The notes: generated by a model not told the origin, from the sequence alone. Positions 36,537 to 49,197 are shown, numbered from the stretch's first letter. The stretch: 64,000 nt of DNA from Amylostereum areolatum (GCA_012932865.1 SAXG01000051.1:124001-188000), one strand, 5' to 3'. A program made the numbers and translations.

Positions 36537-37889
36537 CTACAAGATGTCGACCTTTGGCCACTTGTACTGAGGCCCGACCTGCGAATTTTATGAAAATCCC
36601 CTAGTGAGCACCAGATGCTAGAACGGAACGCGGAAAGAGGACCCACCAGCTGCACGCACATCGCGCCCATCTTGTGCCCCGCGAGTACACATTCGTCCAC
36701 GCTCTTCCCCGCGACGAGCGCGCCCAGATAGCCACCGGCGAACGCGTCGCCCGCGCCGTTCGTGTCGACGATCTGCTCGTCCGTGAGCGCGTCCACGGGG
36801 AACACCTTCGGCGCGTCGGGTTCCGCGGACGACACGACGACGGTCGAATGCGGGCCTTGCGTGATCACGACTGTGCGCGGGCGCGAGGCGTTCGATTTGG
36901 GGAGCGTTGCAAGAGCCTTGGCAATCGCGGGGTAGTCCTCATGCGGACGGGAGACCCGCAGCGTTCGCCCATGCGCCGGCTTCGGACTCGTTGCAGATGA
37001 TCAGGTCGGAGAAGAAGATGACCTGATCGACCTGCAATTTGAAGAATTGCGGGATGAAGGGTGCGGAGAGGTTGAGCGCGAAGATCTGGGATGTCCCGAA
37101 GTTCGGCTGGTCAGCGGCGGATTGGAGGAAGGAATGAGGGAGGAATCTTACTTTTCCGGCGTCGGACGCCTTTTTCGCGACCTCGATGGCAGAGTCGGTG
37201 CCGTGTGTGAGGAAGTAGCCTTCGACATAGAAGACCTTGGCGCCGTCGATGAGACGGGCGATTTTGGGCGTGGCGAGATAGTCCTTCTCAAACTTCTCCG
37301 CGACGCGGAGGGTGGTGACCAGCGATCTATACGATCCATCATCGCGAGGTTCAGAAGTGAGCACGGATGGAGGGAGCAGGAACACGCACCGGTGGTGGCC
37401 GGTGATGATCACAGCGCATGCGCCCGTCTTCTCGCCTTTGCGCACGTCGTAGACCTCGGTAAGGCCCTCGCGCGCGTTCGCGGCCTTGAGTTGCTCGGCG
37501 AGATCATCGTCGCCGACAACGCCGGCGTAAACCACCGATTTTGGCGGGAGAACGTACTGTGGCACGGACAGTGTTACAACATGCTGTCGACACGGGAATA
37601 AGATGCAGGACGTACCGCGGCGCCACGGGCAGCATTCTGCGCGGCACCTCCAGCAACGTAGGTGATCTTGTGCTCCCGGACGATCTCCTCGTAACTATAG
37701 TGGACTTTTCAGCGCAATATCGCCTATATAACGTGGACTGAAACGTACAGCGCCGCGTGTTTTTCTTCAGCGAGGATGGCGTCGTTCGCCTTGAGGTCAT
37801 ACTTTTTGAGAAGCTCCTCGCCGTTCGTGACCTGCATGTCGAGCAGGGGGTTACCCATACAGAAAAGATCGAAAAGTGGGCTCGGACAT
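36537..37889 (-). CDS. ADO1: Adenosine kinase
   Basis: Complement of 36537-36578, 36647-37085, 37152-37326, 37390-37556, 37616-37694, 37749-37889. About 346 residues. It phosphorylates adenosine to AMP in purine salvage and keeps the methylation cycle running by clearing adenosine. PfkB/ribokinase fold: start segment L-F-C-M-G-N-P-L-L-D-M, substrate-side G-G-A-A-Q-N-A-A-R, and the catalytic anion-hole motif D-T-N-G-A-G-D-A-F-A-G-G near 36750. The end is Y-K-W-P-K-V-D-I-L. Two extra bases are inferred: near 37874, needed to join the ATG at 37889 to L-F-C-M, and near 36941, removing an internal TGA. Without the first, a start at 37858 would drop the first beta strand. After two corrections the length is a multiple of three. 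Confidence 0.92.
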
Positions 37890-38234
37890 GGTTGGCTAAG
37901 GGTATATAATGCAAGCGAAGGAGTTTGGCGAGCGGCGATGAACGGTGGGAGATGGATGGATGAGCGATGGAAGGTGGGCGATAGTTCTGAATCTCCGGAC
38001 CGACGCCGCCGCGCCGCGTCAAATAATATATCCTCGCCGCGGTCTCATTGAAGTCAAGCATAAAATGGCACAGGCTCATGTATCCTCTCTACAACCTAGG
38101 TGAAAGCGCAAGCGAAACAGTCCATTCTGCCATAGCCATGGTATCATCGTACACTTACGTCTTCCGAGAAACAGATCCTGTCAATCTACAATTCCCATAC
38201 GCAGCCCCATCATGGGCAATGTCGCAGTGCCCAT
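37890..38234. other. Tandem spacer, malic enzyme 3' end to adenosine kinase promoter
   Basis: 345 bases; on the minus strand this is the adenosine kinase upstream region. A TATATAA-like stretch is at about 37900-37910, rather close to the chosen ATG. Confidence 0.4.
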
Positions 38235-40429
38235 CTACCGCTCCCCCTGTTCGTCGTACACATACTCTCCGTAGAACGGCATCCACTGTGCCTCCCTCGC
38301 CCTCTCTCGGACCTCTTCCACGGGCCAATCCACACCCGCGACACCCTCCTTAATCGCTTGCTCCGCCACTGCAACTGCAACTTCGAAGTTAACCTCCGGT
38401 GCGTCTTCAAAATCGGGAAGCAGCGCATCGTCCGGGTCCTTGAGGGCTGGCGAGAGCGCGGCGAGGCGCTGCGTTCCGGCGAGAATCATGTCGTCCGTCA
38501 TCGTGCGGGAGCGGGCCAGCACAGCACCGAAGCCGAGGCCGGGATAGATGAGAGCGTCTGCGGGCTGTTCAGCCTCCTGTGCTTCGTATCCAGTGGGAGT
38601 CAATACTTACTGTTACACTCCGCGATGCTGTAAGGTATGTCAGCCGTATTCGTACAGAAATATGCACATGGCAGAAAATACGCACATATAGTCCTTCCCA
38701 TTCGGCATTTTCGCGGGCGGGAACGGGCTGCCCGTAGCCAGGAGCGCCTTACCCCCCGTCCACTCATTTGCCAATGCTGGATCAACCTCCACGAGCCGAC
38801 TGGGGTTCGACAGTGGGAAGATGATAGGCCGCTCGGTGCCTTTCGCCATCTCCCTTACGACGTCCTCCGTGAACGCGCCCGCATGCGTCGAGCACCCGAT
38901 GAGCACCGTCGGCTTCACGCGTTTGACGACCTCGAGTAGCCCGACCTCGCCCTTGTCGTTCAGCGAAGCGCCCTCCCACTCAGCGTCGTCCCGCACGAAA
39001 TCGGCGAGGGAGGGACGAATCTTGTCCGGTCCAAGCGAGCGCTTGATCAGCCCGAACTTATCGAGCAGGTGGAACTTCTTGTTGGCTTCGTCGCGCGGGG
39101 TGCCGTCGAGCTGCACGATCGCGTCGCGGAGCTGGTGTGCGATGCCGAGACCAGCAGAGCCCGCGCCATAGATGACGAAGCGTTGGTCGGACAGTTTGGT
39201 CTTGGTGACACCAATGGCGGACAGGATACCTGCGAGGGTGACCGCGCCCGTCCCTTGCCTGTTGAAACGATCAGATGGGTGAACGAAAATAGGAAGCGGT
39301 CGCTTACACATCGTCATTGAAAACGGCATGCTTATCGCGGTAGAGCTCGAGCAAACGCTGCGCGTTCGTCACACCAAAGTCCTCGAAGTGGAGAAGACTG
39401 TGCGGGTGGTACTTGCGCACGAGCTGGACGAACCTGTGGAAAGGTTAGGGACCGTACATATTACTGTGGCGCATACACTCACTTGTCGATGAACTTATCG
39501 TATTCCTCACCACGAACGCGTTTGTGTTGCCAGCCCTAGAACGAAGATGAGAGATGGGTGTATGCGCTGGAAATTCGTACTTACCACATAGAGATCATCG
39601 TTCAAAAGACCCTCGTTGTCTGTGCCGACATCGAGCGCAACGGCTAACGACTTGTGCGGAGGAACTCTCCCTATGAGCCTGTGCGTTTGTCAAAGACCGA
39701 ACATGACCCCAAGATTGCATACACATACGAGTAAATCACGCTTTTCGCGGCGGAGATCTGGTGGTTGTTAGAACGGCCTCGCCCTGTACGATAAATGCGC
39801 GCCAACATACCCCAATGCCCTGTTAAGAAGTCAACATGCGTAGCTTCACAACATAAATGGAGTACCCACCCCGACGCCTTGATCTCCAATACCGAGGATC
39901 GCCTCCGCGTCCGAACACACAATGAGGTCGATGTCCCTTCCTCGCGTTTGTTCGAGAAAATCTTCCTCCATGGTGTCCATGTGGCTCAATGTCAGATACA
40001 TGCCCTCGCTCCGTCTGAACAGATGTGAATAGTTTGAGATTGCATCGGCCTGCAACGCAGACGAATGTCAGCTCCAGGCTCCCTCAAGCATCGGTCCAAG
40101 AACACCCGCACCTCGGTCGGGGTATATATGATCGGGATGAGCTCCCGCAGGTGCCGAATAATGAGCTGATAATAAAGGACCCAGTTTTGGTCCTTAAGGC
40201 TCTGGAGGAAGGAGTTCTTCCGGATCGCCGATTCACGCGCCTGGAGCTGGTCGTACGCGCGCGCGCATTGTTCATCGAGGGTGTTGACACGCGAAGGCAG
40301 ACGGCCGGTGAGCCCGAAAGCCTTGCGCTCTGCGTCGGTGAACGCGGTGCCCTTGTTCCAGCGCGGGTGGGTGAGGATGACGTCGCCCCGGAGGGCGACA
40401 CGGAAGACGGCGTTGGCTGCTTTGCTCAT
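38235..40429 (-). CDS. MAE1: Malic enzyme (NAD(P)-dependent, decarboxylating)
   Basis: Complement of 38235-38557, 38611-38627, 38686-39258, 39308-39433, 39483-39535, 39585-39678, 39729-39757, 39811-39819, 39870-40049, 40112-40429. Spliced length 1722 nt, 573 residues, no frame break. It converts malate to pyruvate and CO2 with NAD(P)H, supplying reducing power or pyruvate. Signatures: N-terminal I-P-I-I-Y-T-P-T-E, cofactor motif L-G-I-G-D-Q-G-V-G-G-I-G, V-F-N-D-D-V-Q-G-T-G-A-V-T (metal-binding Asp), Rossmann Y-G-A-G-S-A-G-L-G-I-A and the late F-P-L-S-N-P. Two exons are tiny, 9 and 17 nt. NAD or NADP preference and compartment are not decided; no clear mitochondrial presequence is seen. Confidence 0.94.
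39811..39819 (-). other. 9-nt micro-exon of malic enzyme
   Basis: The exon GGCATTGGG encodes Gly-Ile-Gly of the cofactor-binding signature. It is flanked by ...AACAG and GTATG. Without it the conserved G-x-G-D-x-G-V-x-G-I-G-I string cannot be assembled. Confidence 0.8.
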
Positions 40430-41735
40430 GCTGGGGGTTTGTGGATGCAGGAATTGCGGTGGAGAGGGAGACAGGGTGGTGTATATATAGGACTGAGAAA
40501 GCAGTGAAGACCCGGACACCGACCACAACATCCAGTGACGTCGATGCTTATCTGGCTGGATCGTGCCTTCAGCGGGGCTGCCCGGCATCCCACCATCCCT
40601 GCATAGGGCTAGTCGACCGACATAGCTATTGGTGAGCGGTACAACGGATCAGGTTCCGGAGGAGTGGGCTGCGTGTATTCGGGGTACACGGTGGGCACGA
40701 GAGAAATGGAGCATGTAGTGGTCGTTCGGGAGATGGTGGTGGGTAGGTAATACAGAATTCAACAAGCGCCGGTTGGACGTAGCTCTCAGACCTGACTCAT
40801 GCCTCGCGACTCACGCACTGGCAAATGGACGAATTTTATTCCTCGATCACCATGTTCATAAGTTACAGACAGATCGTAAGTATGAGCGCTTGAGCCTGCG
40901 ACAGAAATGCGAACAGAGTATGGTAGTAAGTATCGTTCCTGCGTCTTGCAACAAAGCAACAAAGGACCGGGCGCGAGATAGGCGGCACGTAGCGGCAGAC
41001 GAATGAATGAAGACATCGTGTCAAAACACCGAAGGCGATATGAAGGCATGCATGGATGTAAATACCACGGAATACCAAGACCATTAGAGTCTTAGACGGC
41101 GGGATCCCAGTGGCGCATCTAAAAGAGACCCCGAACGTGGGCAGGGCATAGGGGGCTTGGGGAGTATGCGTATCTATTGTGAGTGTGCCCTTGGAGCCAT
41201 GATCTGTCTGGTCAATTCAAGCGGATGGTCGTAAGAGGTTTACCTCGGGCGAAATCGTCATCGCGGCGAAAGTAACGCGTCAGTAAAATAGTACCTGGCT
41301 ATGTCAAGAATAGACTCCCAAGGCTGGGTATGACGAAGAGAACATACGCACGATAGACTGAAAGGGGCGACAACAGTTACGACGATTCCTCAAGAAGACG
41401 GATGGGGGGGCGACGACTTGCGCGACTTGCAGCTAATCAGATGAACTCGAGGCGAGGCTTGATAGGTATAAGAAGACGTCTAAGATACTGATGATGGAGA
41501 GTAATCCAAGAGCCGGCTAAAACAGATCCTAGTGGAAAGCATCGGAGGGATCATGGGGGCCAGGTGGGTAAGTCACTAGTAAGTACGAGTTGGTGAGATA
41601 TTGGAGGCCCAGAACTTGGATGCAGAAAAACGTTACAATTTGTGCGTGATAAACACTTGTCTCGTCATATCCGGAGGATATTACCTCTCAAACCCACCAC
41701 CACGCCATCTCCACCTCGCACGTACGAACCACACC
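40430..41735. other. Divergent intergenic region, malic enzyme / U1A-like gene
   Basis: 1.3 kb. Apart from the TATATATA box, nothing is recognised; short open readings are not protein-like. Confidence 0.5.
40482..40489 (-). promoter_or_regulatory. TATA box of malic enzyme
   Basis: TATATATA on the minus strand, about 55 bases upstream of the ATG at 40429. Confidence 0.55.
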
Positions 41736-42867
41736 ATGGCAGAAGCATCTCCCGCACCGATGTCAGTAGATGCGCCAATACCTTCTACAGCACCCGATGC
41801 ACCGGAACAACCAGAGGAACCAGAATTCGTTTCCGAAACGCTCTACATCCAAAACTTGAACGAGAAGATCCGCATTGAAGGTGCGTTCTCGCACCCTTTC
41901 CACTCCTTCTGTTTCTGTTTCCCACTTACAAGACATCCTGAAGTGCTGAAATCGTCGCTGAGAGGATTGTTCAAATCGTACGGAGAGGTGTTGGACGTGG
42001 TTGCGCATAGCAATCTTCGGATGCGGGGGCAGGCGTTCGTGTCCTTCGAGTCGGCGGATATCGCGAAGAAGGCATTGAAGGAGGTGAAAGGGTTCCCGCT
42101 ATACTCGAAGCCGATGGTGAGTACCTACCGGCTAATAATGAGCGTGGAGTACTGATCCGGGTTGAACTCCCCATGTAGCAAATATCGTTCGCGAAGTCAC
42201 GATCGGACGCTGTGGTACGCAGGCTGGATGGAGAGAGCCTTGAAGCCCACAAAAAAAGGAGATTGGAGCACAAAAGTAGGTCAACTGAGTTTCTGTGCGC
42301 TGATCCGTTTATTTACTACAGTTCGCAGAGGCCACGCGGTACACAAACCCCCTCAAACGCAAGTTCAAGGCCAAACGTCTGGCTGATGGTGCGTCTTTAT
42401 GTGAGGCCTTTTTGTGCTAATTTGACGACCATCCGTGGATCGTTCACAGGCGACGGCGTCAACGCCACGGCCGGGCCAAAACGACCCAACGTCCAGATGC
42501 CGGACGAGTACCTCCCTCCGAACAAGATTCTCTTCTTGCAGAACCTGCCCGAGAGCGTCAGCAAAGACCAGCTCATGGCCCTCTTCTCCCAGTATGATTT
42601 TCCCTCTTCGGCACCGGGTGCATTCTCAACTAACTTGCGCTGTCGTAGATACCCAAACCTGCACGAAGTGCGTCTTATCCCGACCAAGAAGGACATCGCG
42701 TTCGTGGAGTACTTGGACGAGGGGAGCGCGACGACTGCGAAGGACGCGTTGCACAACTACAAGCTGGATGGAGAGAACAAGATCAAGGTGCGTGTCTCTG
42801 TACTTCTTTCGCGTCTTTCATCCTGCTCACGGTCTTTCCGTTGCAGATTACGTTCGCGAGAAAGTGA
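41736..42867 (+). CDS. U1A/U2B''-type snRNP protein (two RRMs)
   Basis: Exons 41736-41880, 41944-42116, 42179-42275, 42329-42388, 42450-42591, 42649-42787 and 42847-42867 join to 258 residues without a frame break. RRM1 starts T-L-Y-I-Q-N-L-N-E-K-I (RNP2) and has R-G-Q-A-F-V-S-F (RNP1), followed by the L-Y-S-K-P-M-Q-I-S-F-A-K-S-R-S-D ending typical of this family. A Lys/Arg-rich linker with T-R-Y-T-N-P-L-K-R-K-F leads to RRM2 (I-L-F-L-Q-N-L-P, I-A-F-V-E-Y) ending I-T-F-A-R-K. The family binds U1 stem-loop II or U2 stem-loop IV RNA in the spliceosome; which one cannot be told here. The acceptor at 42328 was chosen over the AG 7 nt upstream because only it keeps the frame. Confidence 0.9.
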
Positions 42868-44253
42868 TGCATGTATCTTATGGACCCTTTTTTGTTCATG
42901 TACGCTCTGTATCATATTTCTAATTGGCGGGCCTTCGCACTCTTCAAGCTTCATGCTTTACCTCGGATACTTTGGCGCTTGACGCCCTCGCGAAGATAAA
43001 GTGGAAGTCCTATAAAGGAGTCACCCTGTGACGATCTCGTAGACTCAAATGGAAATGACGGTCAGGAGTAAGTGATCCTCGCTATGACGTGCCAACAGCG
43101 AACGGTATATCGAGAGTGCTGGGTTTTACATTGCCTCAACATGTCGCACAAGTGGGCTATCTCCGCCGCGGTGAGCAACCATCCTAGGACGTCGTACCGA
43201 ATGCCGTGTCTTCCATTCCACAGCGCCCATCAGCTTTTGCGTTCTGACACCGAAAATGTCATACATGGCGGGGCAATCAAATTAAGGAGGGAACGATGCC
43301 GTACGTCGCAAAGCATACACCCAGCACAAACGAGGCGAACGAGCTTCCAACAACCGCAGCGCCTCGTGGAACATGTCACAAACGATGCAAACTCGCGCAC
43401 AAAAAGCCACCCCATGCCCACTCGTTGGACCCCGTGTACTCGATAGGATGTCTTCGCGAGTTCCTATGGAATCTTTGATCAGCCTTTGATGTGCTCCAGG
43501 TCGTGTGGCGACGTCAGTGCGACAAATATGGCCCAGAACTGGGGTGCAGCGGCAACCTAATGCACGACGCATCCGGAAGGGCGAGAGCGATGCGAACGAT
43601 AGGGCAGATGGGAGATGAAGGGATAGGAGATGTCGGCTGCTGAAGAAGGGCTGGAAGGCGCGTGGTTCGAACTCGGCGATATCCCTCTGAGCTCCTAGAT
43701 ATGCTGCATTTGGATGTGCCGGGAATTACGAGCGCAGTGGACGGGCTCGCGAGGCGAGGTTTTGGGCGGGGCAGTTGGTCGAATGGTGAATGGCGGAGGA
43801 GAGCGAGAGCCTGCAGGATATTGAGGCCATTGTGTCGGGACCGGGAGAATGGATCGAGTCATCAGAAAATGGGATCAGACGCGGTGCACGTGACTGCGAC
43901 GCGTCTCGGAGGACGCCGTGTGCTTCTCTTTGCCGCCGAGGCCTGCCCTTCCTCCTTCTCGTCTCCCCACGCTGCCCCTGTCCCCCACAGACCCCTCGTG
44001 CCGTCAACATTCCCTTTCGGTTAACCACGATTGGTATACAGATAACCGACGCCCCTCAACAACCTATCCGTTCCATCGCCTGACGACACGCATTTCTTCG
44101 CACTACCGCCATCTACCCAGTGCGTCCCCATGTTCAACTTTCACTGTGCCGTCTCTCACATCTTTATCCCCAGATATCTGCATCAATCTATATCATCGAC
44201 GATACCATTCCGTTTTCGTCTCACTCACCCTACGCAAGAACAGCCTATATAAC
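42868..44253. other. Intergenic region upstream of RdRP A
   Basis: 1.4 kb with no supported gene. A TATATAA at 44245-44251 sits immediately before the chosen RdRP A ATG, so the true start or transcription start may lie elsewhere. Confidence 0.45.
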
Positions 44254-47200
44254 ATGTCTTCAAGTTACCGCAGGTCTCAAATTCGTCGCTCATTGTCCCC
44301 CCCGGGTCTCACTTCAGAAGACGTGCGTATTTTTCACCAAGCGGTCGTGTGTCAACTGCTAAAGTATCTCGTCGTATCATAGGAAATGTGGAGTAAGATG
44401 CCGCCTATCGACTTAGACTACGACTACGAAGAAATCGAAGGCATGTTTATACTTTACTCACTCTTACTTCCGCTAACCAAGGTCGCTACTCTCTTCAGTC
44501 GAAGGCAGTGAGTATTTTTGGGTCTGTGCATAGGTAAACGTTAAGCTTCGTCACAGTCCTATCAGCTCCGCCGCCAGAGCCGATTCGCAAAACCGCGTAT
44601 CGGATTCCCGTGGCCGCACAAGTGTCCAGCAACAACTCTTCGTTCGTGTCAGGCATATCTTCGTCTACAGACTCAACCTCAAGCTCCAACGCGTCGCTTT
44701 TTTCTCGGACGACCACCCGGACCAATTCATACAACTCTCTTTTTTCTTCTACCGCGTCAGCATCCGACGTTTCCAAATCACCGACTCGGGCGTCCTCTCG
44801 AACAGTTACGGCACAACATGGTCTTGCTACCCCAGACAAGACGCATGGAACATCTACGAGCTCTTCAAGGCCGGTGAGGGTCCGTCACTTGCCGGGGCTC
44901 GGAATTCCAGACAACTTACTACGACGAGAGGCGGACACGGACGCGGACGACACGCTTCCCACGTGGTCCCCCAGCCCAGACGCAAAGCGAAAACACCGCC
45001 CGATGCCGCCTGTACAGAGGCCCCCATCTCCACCTGAGTCACCTTGTTCCAAACGGCAGCGGTGAGTCCACACTCGTACTAACATCCTCCTGTATCTCAG
45101 TTCGCGCAACAGATTCCACCTTACAAAGCCTAAAACCCCGGGCGAAGCGTCATCCAACGCCTCGGCCTCTTCGTCAAAGAATCCTCTCCCCGCGCCCAAT
45201 TTCACCGAAGCGTCTTCAGCTGGCTCGCATCACTCCTCTATTTCCAGTCGGACAACCCTCCAACGCCCATCTTCTTCCATCTCCCATGCATCATCTTCAT
45301 CGCTACGCTCGCCCGTGGCGACACTTCTTGGCAGCCTGTCATCCCGGATCTCCGCCACCGCATCGAAGGCTCCAACATTGTCAGCACGAGTACCGGACAT
45401 CGTCACTCCGCTACCTAGTGTGTCTGCACCGACCGTTCTAGCCAGTGTTCCAGTTCATCCCCCAGCTCCCGTTCATCCCCCTGTTTCCGTTCATCCCCCA
45501 GCTCCCGTCCAGCCCCCAGCTCCCGTCCAGCTCCCAGTTCCCGTCCCCCCCGTTCCTGTTCAACCCCCAGCCCCGCCCAAGGCGAAGGTCGTGCCGGACT
45601 ATGACCGCATCCTCGGGTCGGGCGCGTTGGACCTTCCCGTTGAGATCATCTCTCATAACCGGAGCGTCCAAGCAGACATGGACGAGGATTTCCGAAACTT
45701 GGCATTCGGCGTTCAGTGGGAGCTCGCGCGCGGCCAATCCCTCGGGCTGTGGAAATGGGAGGATGTGACTCCTTCGCTCCTGAATCAGCTCAAAGGCTCC
45801 AACGCCGAAGCGGTGCCCAAGGTTGCCCGCGTCATGCTGGAAGGCCGGACCGGCACATCGGCCTCTGAAAGCGAAAACTTGGAGGCTTTCCACGGGAGTC
45901 ATCTTATTTGGTATGTAGTCTTCTCCGCCAACCACGCGGGAACTTCGGGCTAAACACTTATTGGCCCATCAGGGAGGAGTATGACCGCGAACAAGCCGCG
46001 CTGATTGAAAGCGAGGGCCGCGGTCTCGGGCTCATGGGCGAGTATCGCGGTGTGGACGACTGGTACGGCGGACGCATCCAGCAGATCGTTCGGCTCGTGA
46101 AGGAGGACAAAGGAAAGGGCAAGGGGAAAGGCCGAGGGAAGAAAGAGGATGCCACCTACAAATGGGTGCTCGACCAGCCGGAAATGAAGCGGTCCAATCG
46201 CTTTGCGCGTTTCCTAGGATCGAGGCGGGTGCTTGAGATCAAGGTTCCCAAAGGCGAACGGTACCAGCTCGGCGACAAGTTGCTCGAGATGCTCGCTAAG
46301 CGGTTCGTTCTTCTCGGCCGAGTGTACATCCCCATCGACGCCAAGGACGACAAAGTATACCTTGTCGAGGTCAACGACGACTTCGAACGCACGCCGAAGG
46401 AAGCTCAGGGCGACTCGTCCAGACTGTCTTACCAGCAGTTCATCAACTGGCACAATCCCTTATCGCGCAACTCGGGCCAGGTTGGTTGCGAATTCTTTTG
46501 CTCGCGTTTATAGCCCTCATCCTGACTCCTTCCCAGCCGATAGCCAAGTGGACAACACGATTCGACCTTGGGCTTTCGACCAGCGTGCCGGTCTTGAAGT
46601 TCAAGCCAGAAAATGTTCATTTTATCGAAGACATCGGTCCGTAGCGCTCTCGCCGATATTTTATGCTTATAAAGTCTGATATCCCGCACATCTTCAGAGG
46701 TCCGCCTCGACCCACATGAGAAGGTGCCGGCGGAGCGATGCATGACCGACGGCTGTGGCTTCATGAACCGTGCTGCGCTCATCGAGATCGCCAAAGCCCT
46801 CAAACTTCCTGGCCCACCCCCCGCTGTCCAAGGCCGCGGGATGGGTTGCAAAGGCCTCTGGACACTGCACCCCGACCCCAACGTCAACACCCACCCTGAA
46901 CCCGCCATCTGGCACCGCGCGTCGCAACACAAGATCCAGCTCGGCGACCTGGATAAGTGCAGCCCGGCCCACCTCATCTTTGATCTTGTCGCGCCCGCTC
47001 GCGTAACGTGCCCTGGACGACTGTCCATGCAGCTCATCATGAACATGTCGCACAACGGCGTTCCGGACCACGTCTTTCAGACCCTGCTTCGGGAGAGCCT
47101 TGAGGAGGAGGTATCGCCGCTGATGCGCTGGACGGGCCCGCATGTGCGGCCGGCGCTGTGGGCGGCTGTCATGCGCGCGGGAAACGTCATGGGCATGCGC

Positions 47201-49197
47201 CTGCAACGTCTTGCGGGAGCTACCGCTCGGGCGCAAGGACTCGCGCGGCGATTCGAGATGGCGGATTCGGACGACGAAGGCGACGCGGACATCGGGGACA
47301 TTGACGAGGCATTCTTGCAAGCCCCTGCGCAGACAAGCGCGGGTCCTCCAGATTCGTTGTACGAGGTGGTACTCCAGCTGATCGAGTCCGGATTCTTACC
47401 CGAGTCCTCGGAGTACTTGAACACCAAGCTCAGGCAAGTCCTGAAGAACGTTATCGAGTCGTTCGTGGCCAAATATCACATCGTTGTGCCGTGCTCCGCT
47501 GAAGTGTTCTGTATTCCTGGTGCGTGTTATCGTTTAGTGGATTAATTCTCTTTCGTTGATGAGCCCTGCAGACCCCCTGGGTGTTCTCAAGCCTGGCGAG
47601 ATTCACTTCAGGTCCACGCGCGAGTTGAGGGATTCTGACACGGGGCTGATCATTGACACCATCACCGGGCCCGTCCTGGTGAGTCCATCTCTTTTCTCTC
47701 GGAAGTAACATGGCTAAAAAGTCTACAGATCAGCAGGAACCCTACGCGCGTCGCCTCCGATATACAGAAGGTACGTCACCCCTAGTGCCATTGGCCGTAT
47801 CATGATACTGACTCGGCCATCGTGCAGGTTAATGCCATCCAGCACCCACTTCTTGCAGACTACAAGGATGTAGTGGTCTTCTCGACGCAGGGAGATCGGT
47901 CGCAAGCTAGTAAAGGCGGGGGTGGAGGTGTGTTCGATCATGCAGGCCGCGCATTATCTTACTCGTCTGACCATAATCCCTCTCCGCAGATTACGATGGA
48001 GGCAAGCCCTTCTGGTGCACGTAATTTAAAACACTGCTGACGGGACGTTCATCCACAGATACTTTCTTGATTATTTGGTATCGGCCACTAGTCAACGCCT
48101 TCACCACTCCGGAACTCGTCCTTCCCGAGTCCGATTTTATGGAGAAGAACTTCAGGCGCAGCGTCGTCAGAGTTCCCGACTTCTGCGCTGAGCTCCGAAC
48201 ACTGGATAGACCCTCGGCGCACAAGATGTTTGTCCAGACGCTCATGGGCAGCCTTCATGATCGGATGGTTGGCTTCTACTTCCCAGTGCCACGACAACGC
48301 TGTATACGCGTATGGCTACAACCATCCCGACACTGTCCGCCTTGCGCACATGTAAAGTCCTCCTTCTCATTTGCTGTTTGTCCCGCTGACACTGTTCCTT
48401 AGGTTCTGTGTGTGTCTCGACTCGAACAAGTCGGGTTATCGTCTTATCGAGGAAGTTCGCAAGAAAGACTCGCTCGCATACAAGCGAGACCGGCCGGATT
48501 GCATGGTGGACAAGAGCAAACCAGAGCCGAACTCCGCGAACAACAAGCTCACGCGCAAGAGCACAATCCCCTTTGTTTTGGATCAGCTTTTGAAAACCGG
48601 CCAAGATCTCGAGGACCGATTTCTTGTGCAGTTCGAGTCGCTGCGGAAGGACGAGGCGGGGAAATCTCGTCCGTGGCCGTCAGATCCAGATCTCGACGGG
48701 CTCTACAACAAAGCCCTCGCACTGGCCCCAAACAACCAGCCGGCGTGGAAGAAAGAGCTTGACTGTTTCGAGAAACATATCCTCTCCCTCAAGTCAGCGT
48801 ACGATCAGGTGTTTCACCGATCGTCCGTTGGTGGGGTGGTGTCGAACGACAGCAGGAAGGACAAGGACAAGGACAGTCAAGATGCTCGCGATGCGGTTTC
48901 CTCCAGCGCCCTGCAAACGCCCCCACGCAATCGCTAATTATCCCGCTGGAAAGCCCACAGCAACGGGCCGATCTTCGCGCATCTTGCGCCTACCACCTCA
49001 CCACCAAGGGGTCATCAAAAAAGGCGTCCTTTGCATTCGCCATGGCCTTCCGAGACCTTTGCAGGATGAAGGCCATGGCCAATGGTCATAGTGGAGCACG
49101 TACGATTCTAACGGAGATCGCCGACCTGTTGACCATGCCAGGATCGGCGGTGCGTTTGTTGGCGCCTCCGCTGACTACGTCCATCGGTGGGCTTTGA
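44254..49197 (+). CDS. RNA-dependent RNA polymerase A (QDE-1-like)
   Basis: Cell-encoded RdRP of the RNA-silencing pathway, making dsRNA from aberrant transcripts for Dicer. Exons: 44254-44322, 44383-44440, 44499-44507, 44557-45061, 45101-45910, 45973-46480, 46537-46636, 46698-47519, 47572-47678, 47729-47770, 47828-47927, 47990-48001, 48059-48351, 48403-49197. About 1409 residues. The first ~450 are Ser/Pro-rich, with a Pro-Val-His/Gln-Pro-Pro tandem repeat at 45440-45580. Core motifs include D-W-Y-G-G-R-I-Q-Q, C-P-G-R-L-S-M-Q-L and the catalytic D-Y-D-G-D at residues ~1044-1048, built from a 12-nt exon. The intron after that exon has a GC donor. One extra T near 48280 and one missing C near 48913 disturb the frame; with both corrected the end aligns with paralogue B. 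The first two small introns are the least certain part. Confidence 0.9.
47990..48001 (+). other. 12-nt micro-exon encoding the RdRP A catalytic loop
   Basis: The exon ATTACGATGGAG completes G|AT and starts G|AT, giving D-Y-D-G-D. Acceptor ...CCGCAG, donor GCAAGC. Both flanking introns are phase 1 and the exon is a multiple of three. Confidence 0.82.

Noticed and set aside
42321..42328. Frame break in the U1A-like gene at the exon 3/4 junction
   Set aside because: Using the AG at 42327-42328 instead of the upstream CAG restores the frame and the K-K-A-T-R-Y-T-N-P string, so no error is needed.
43640..43700. Possible tRNA T-loop (GGTTCGAAC)
   Set aside because: Flanking bases do not form a T-stem, and no acceptor or anticodon stem can be drawn.
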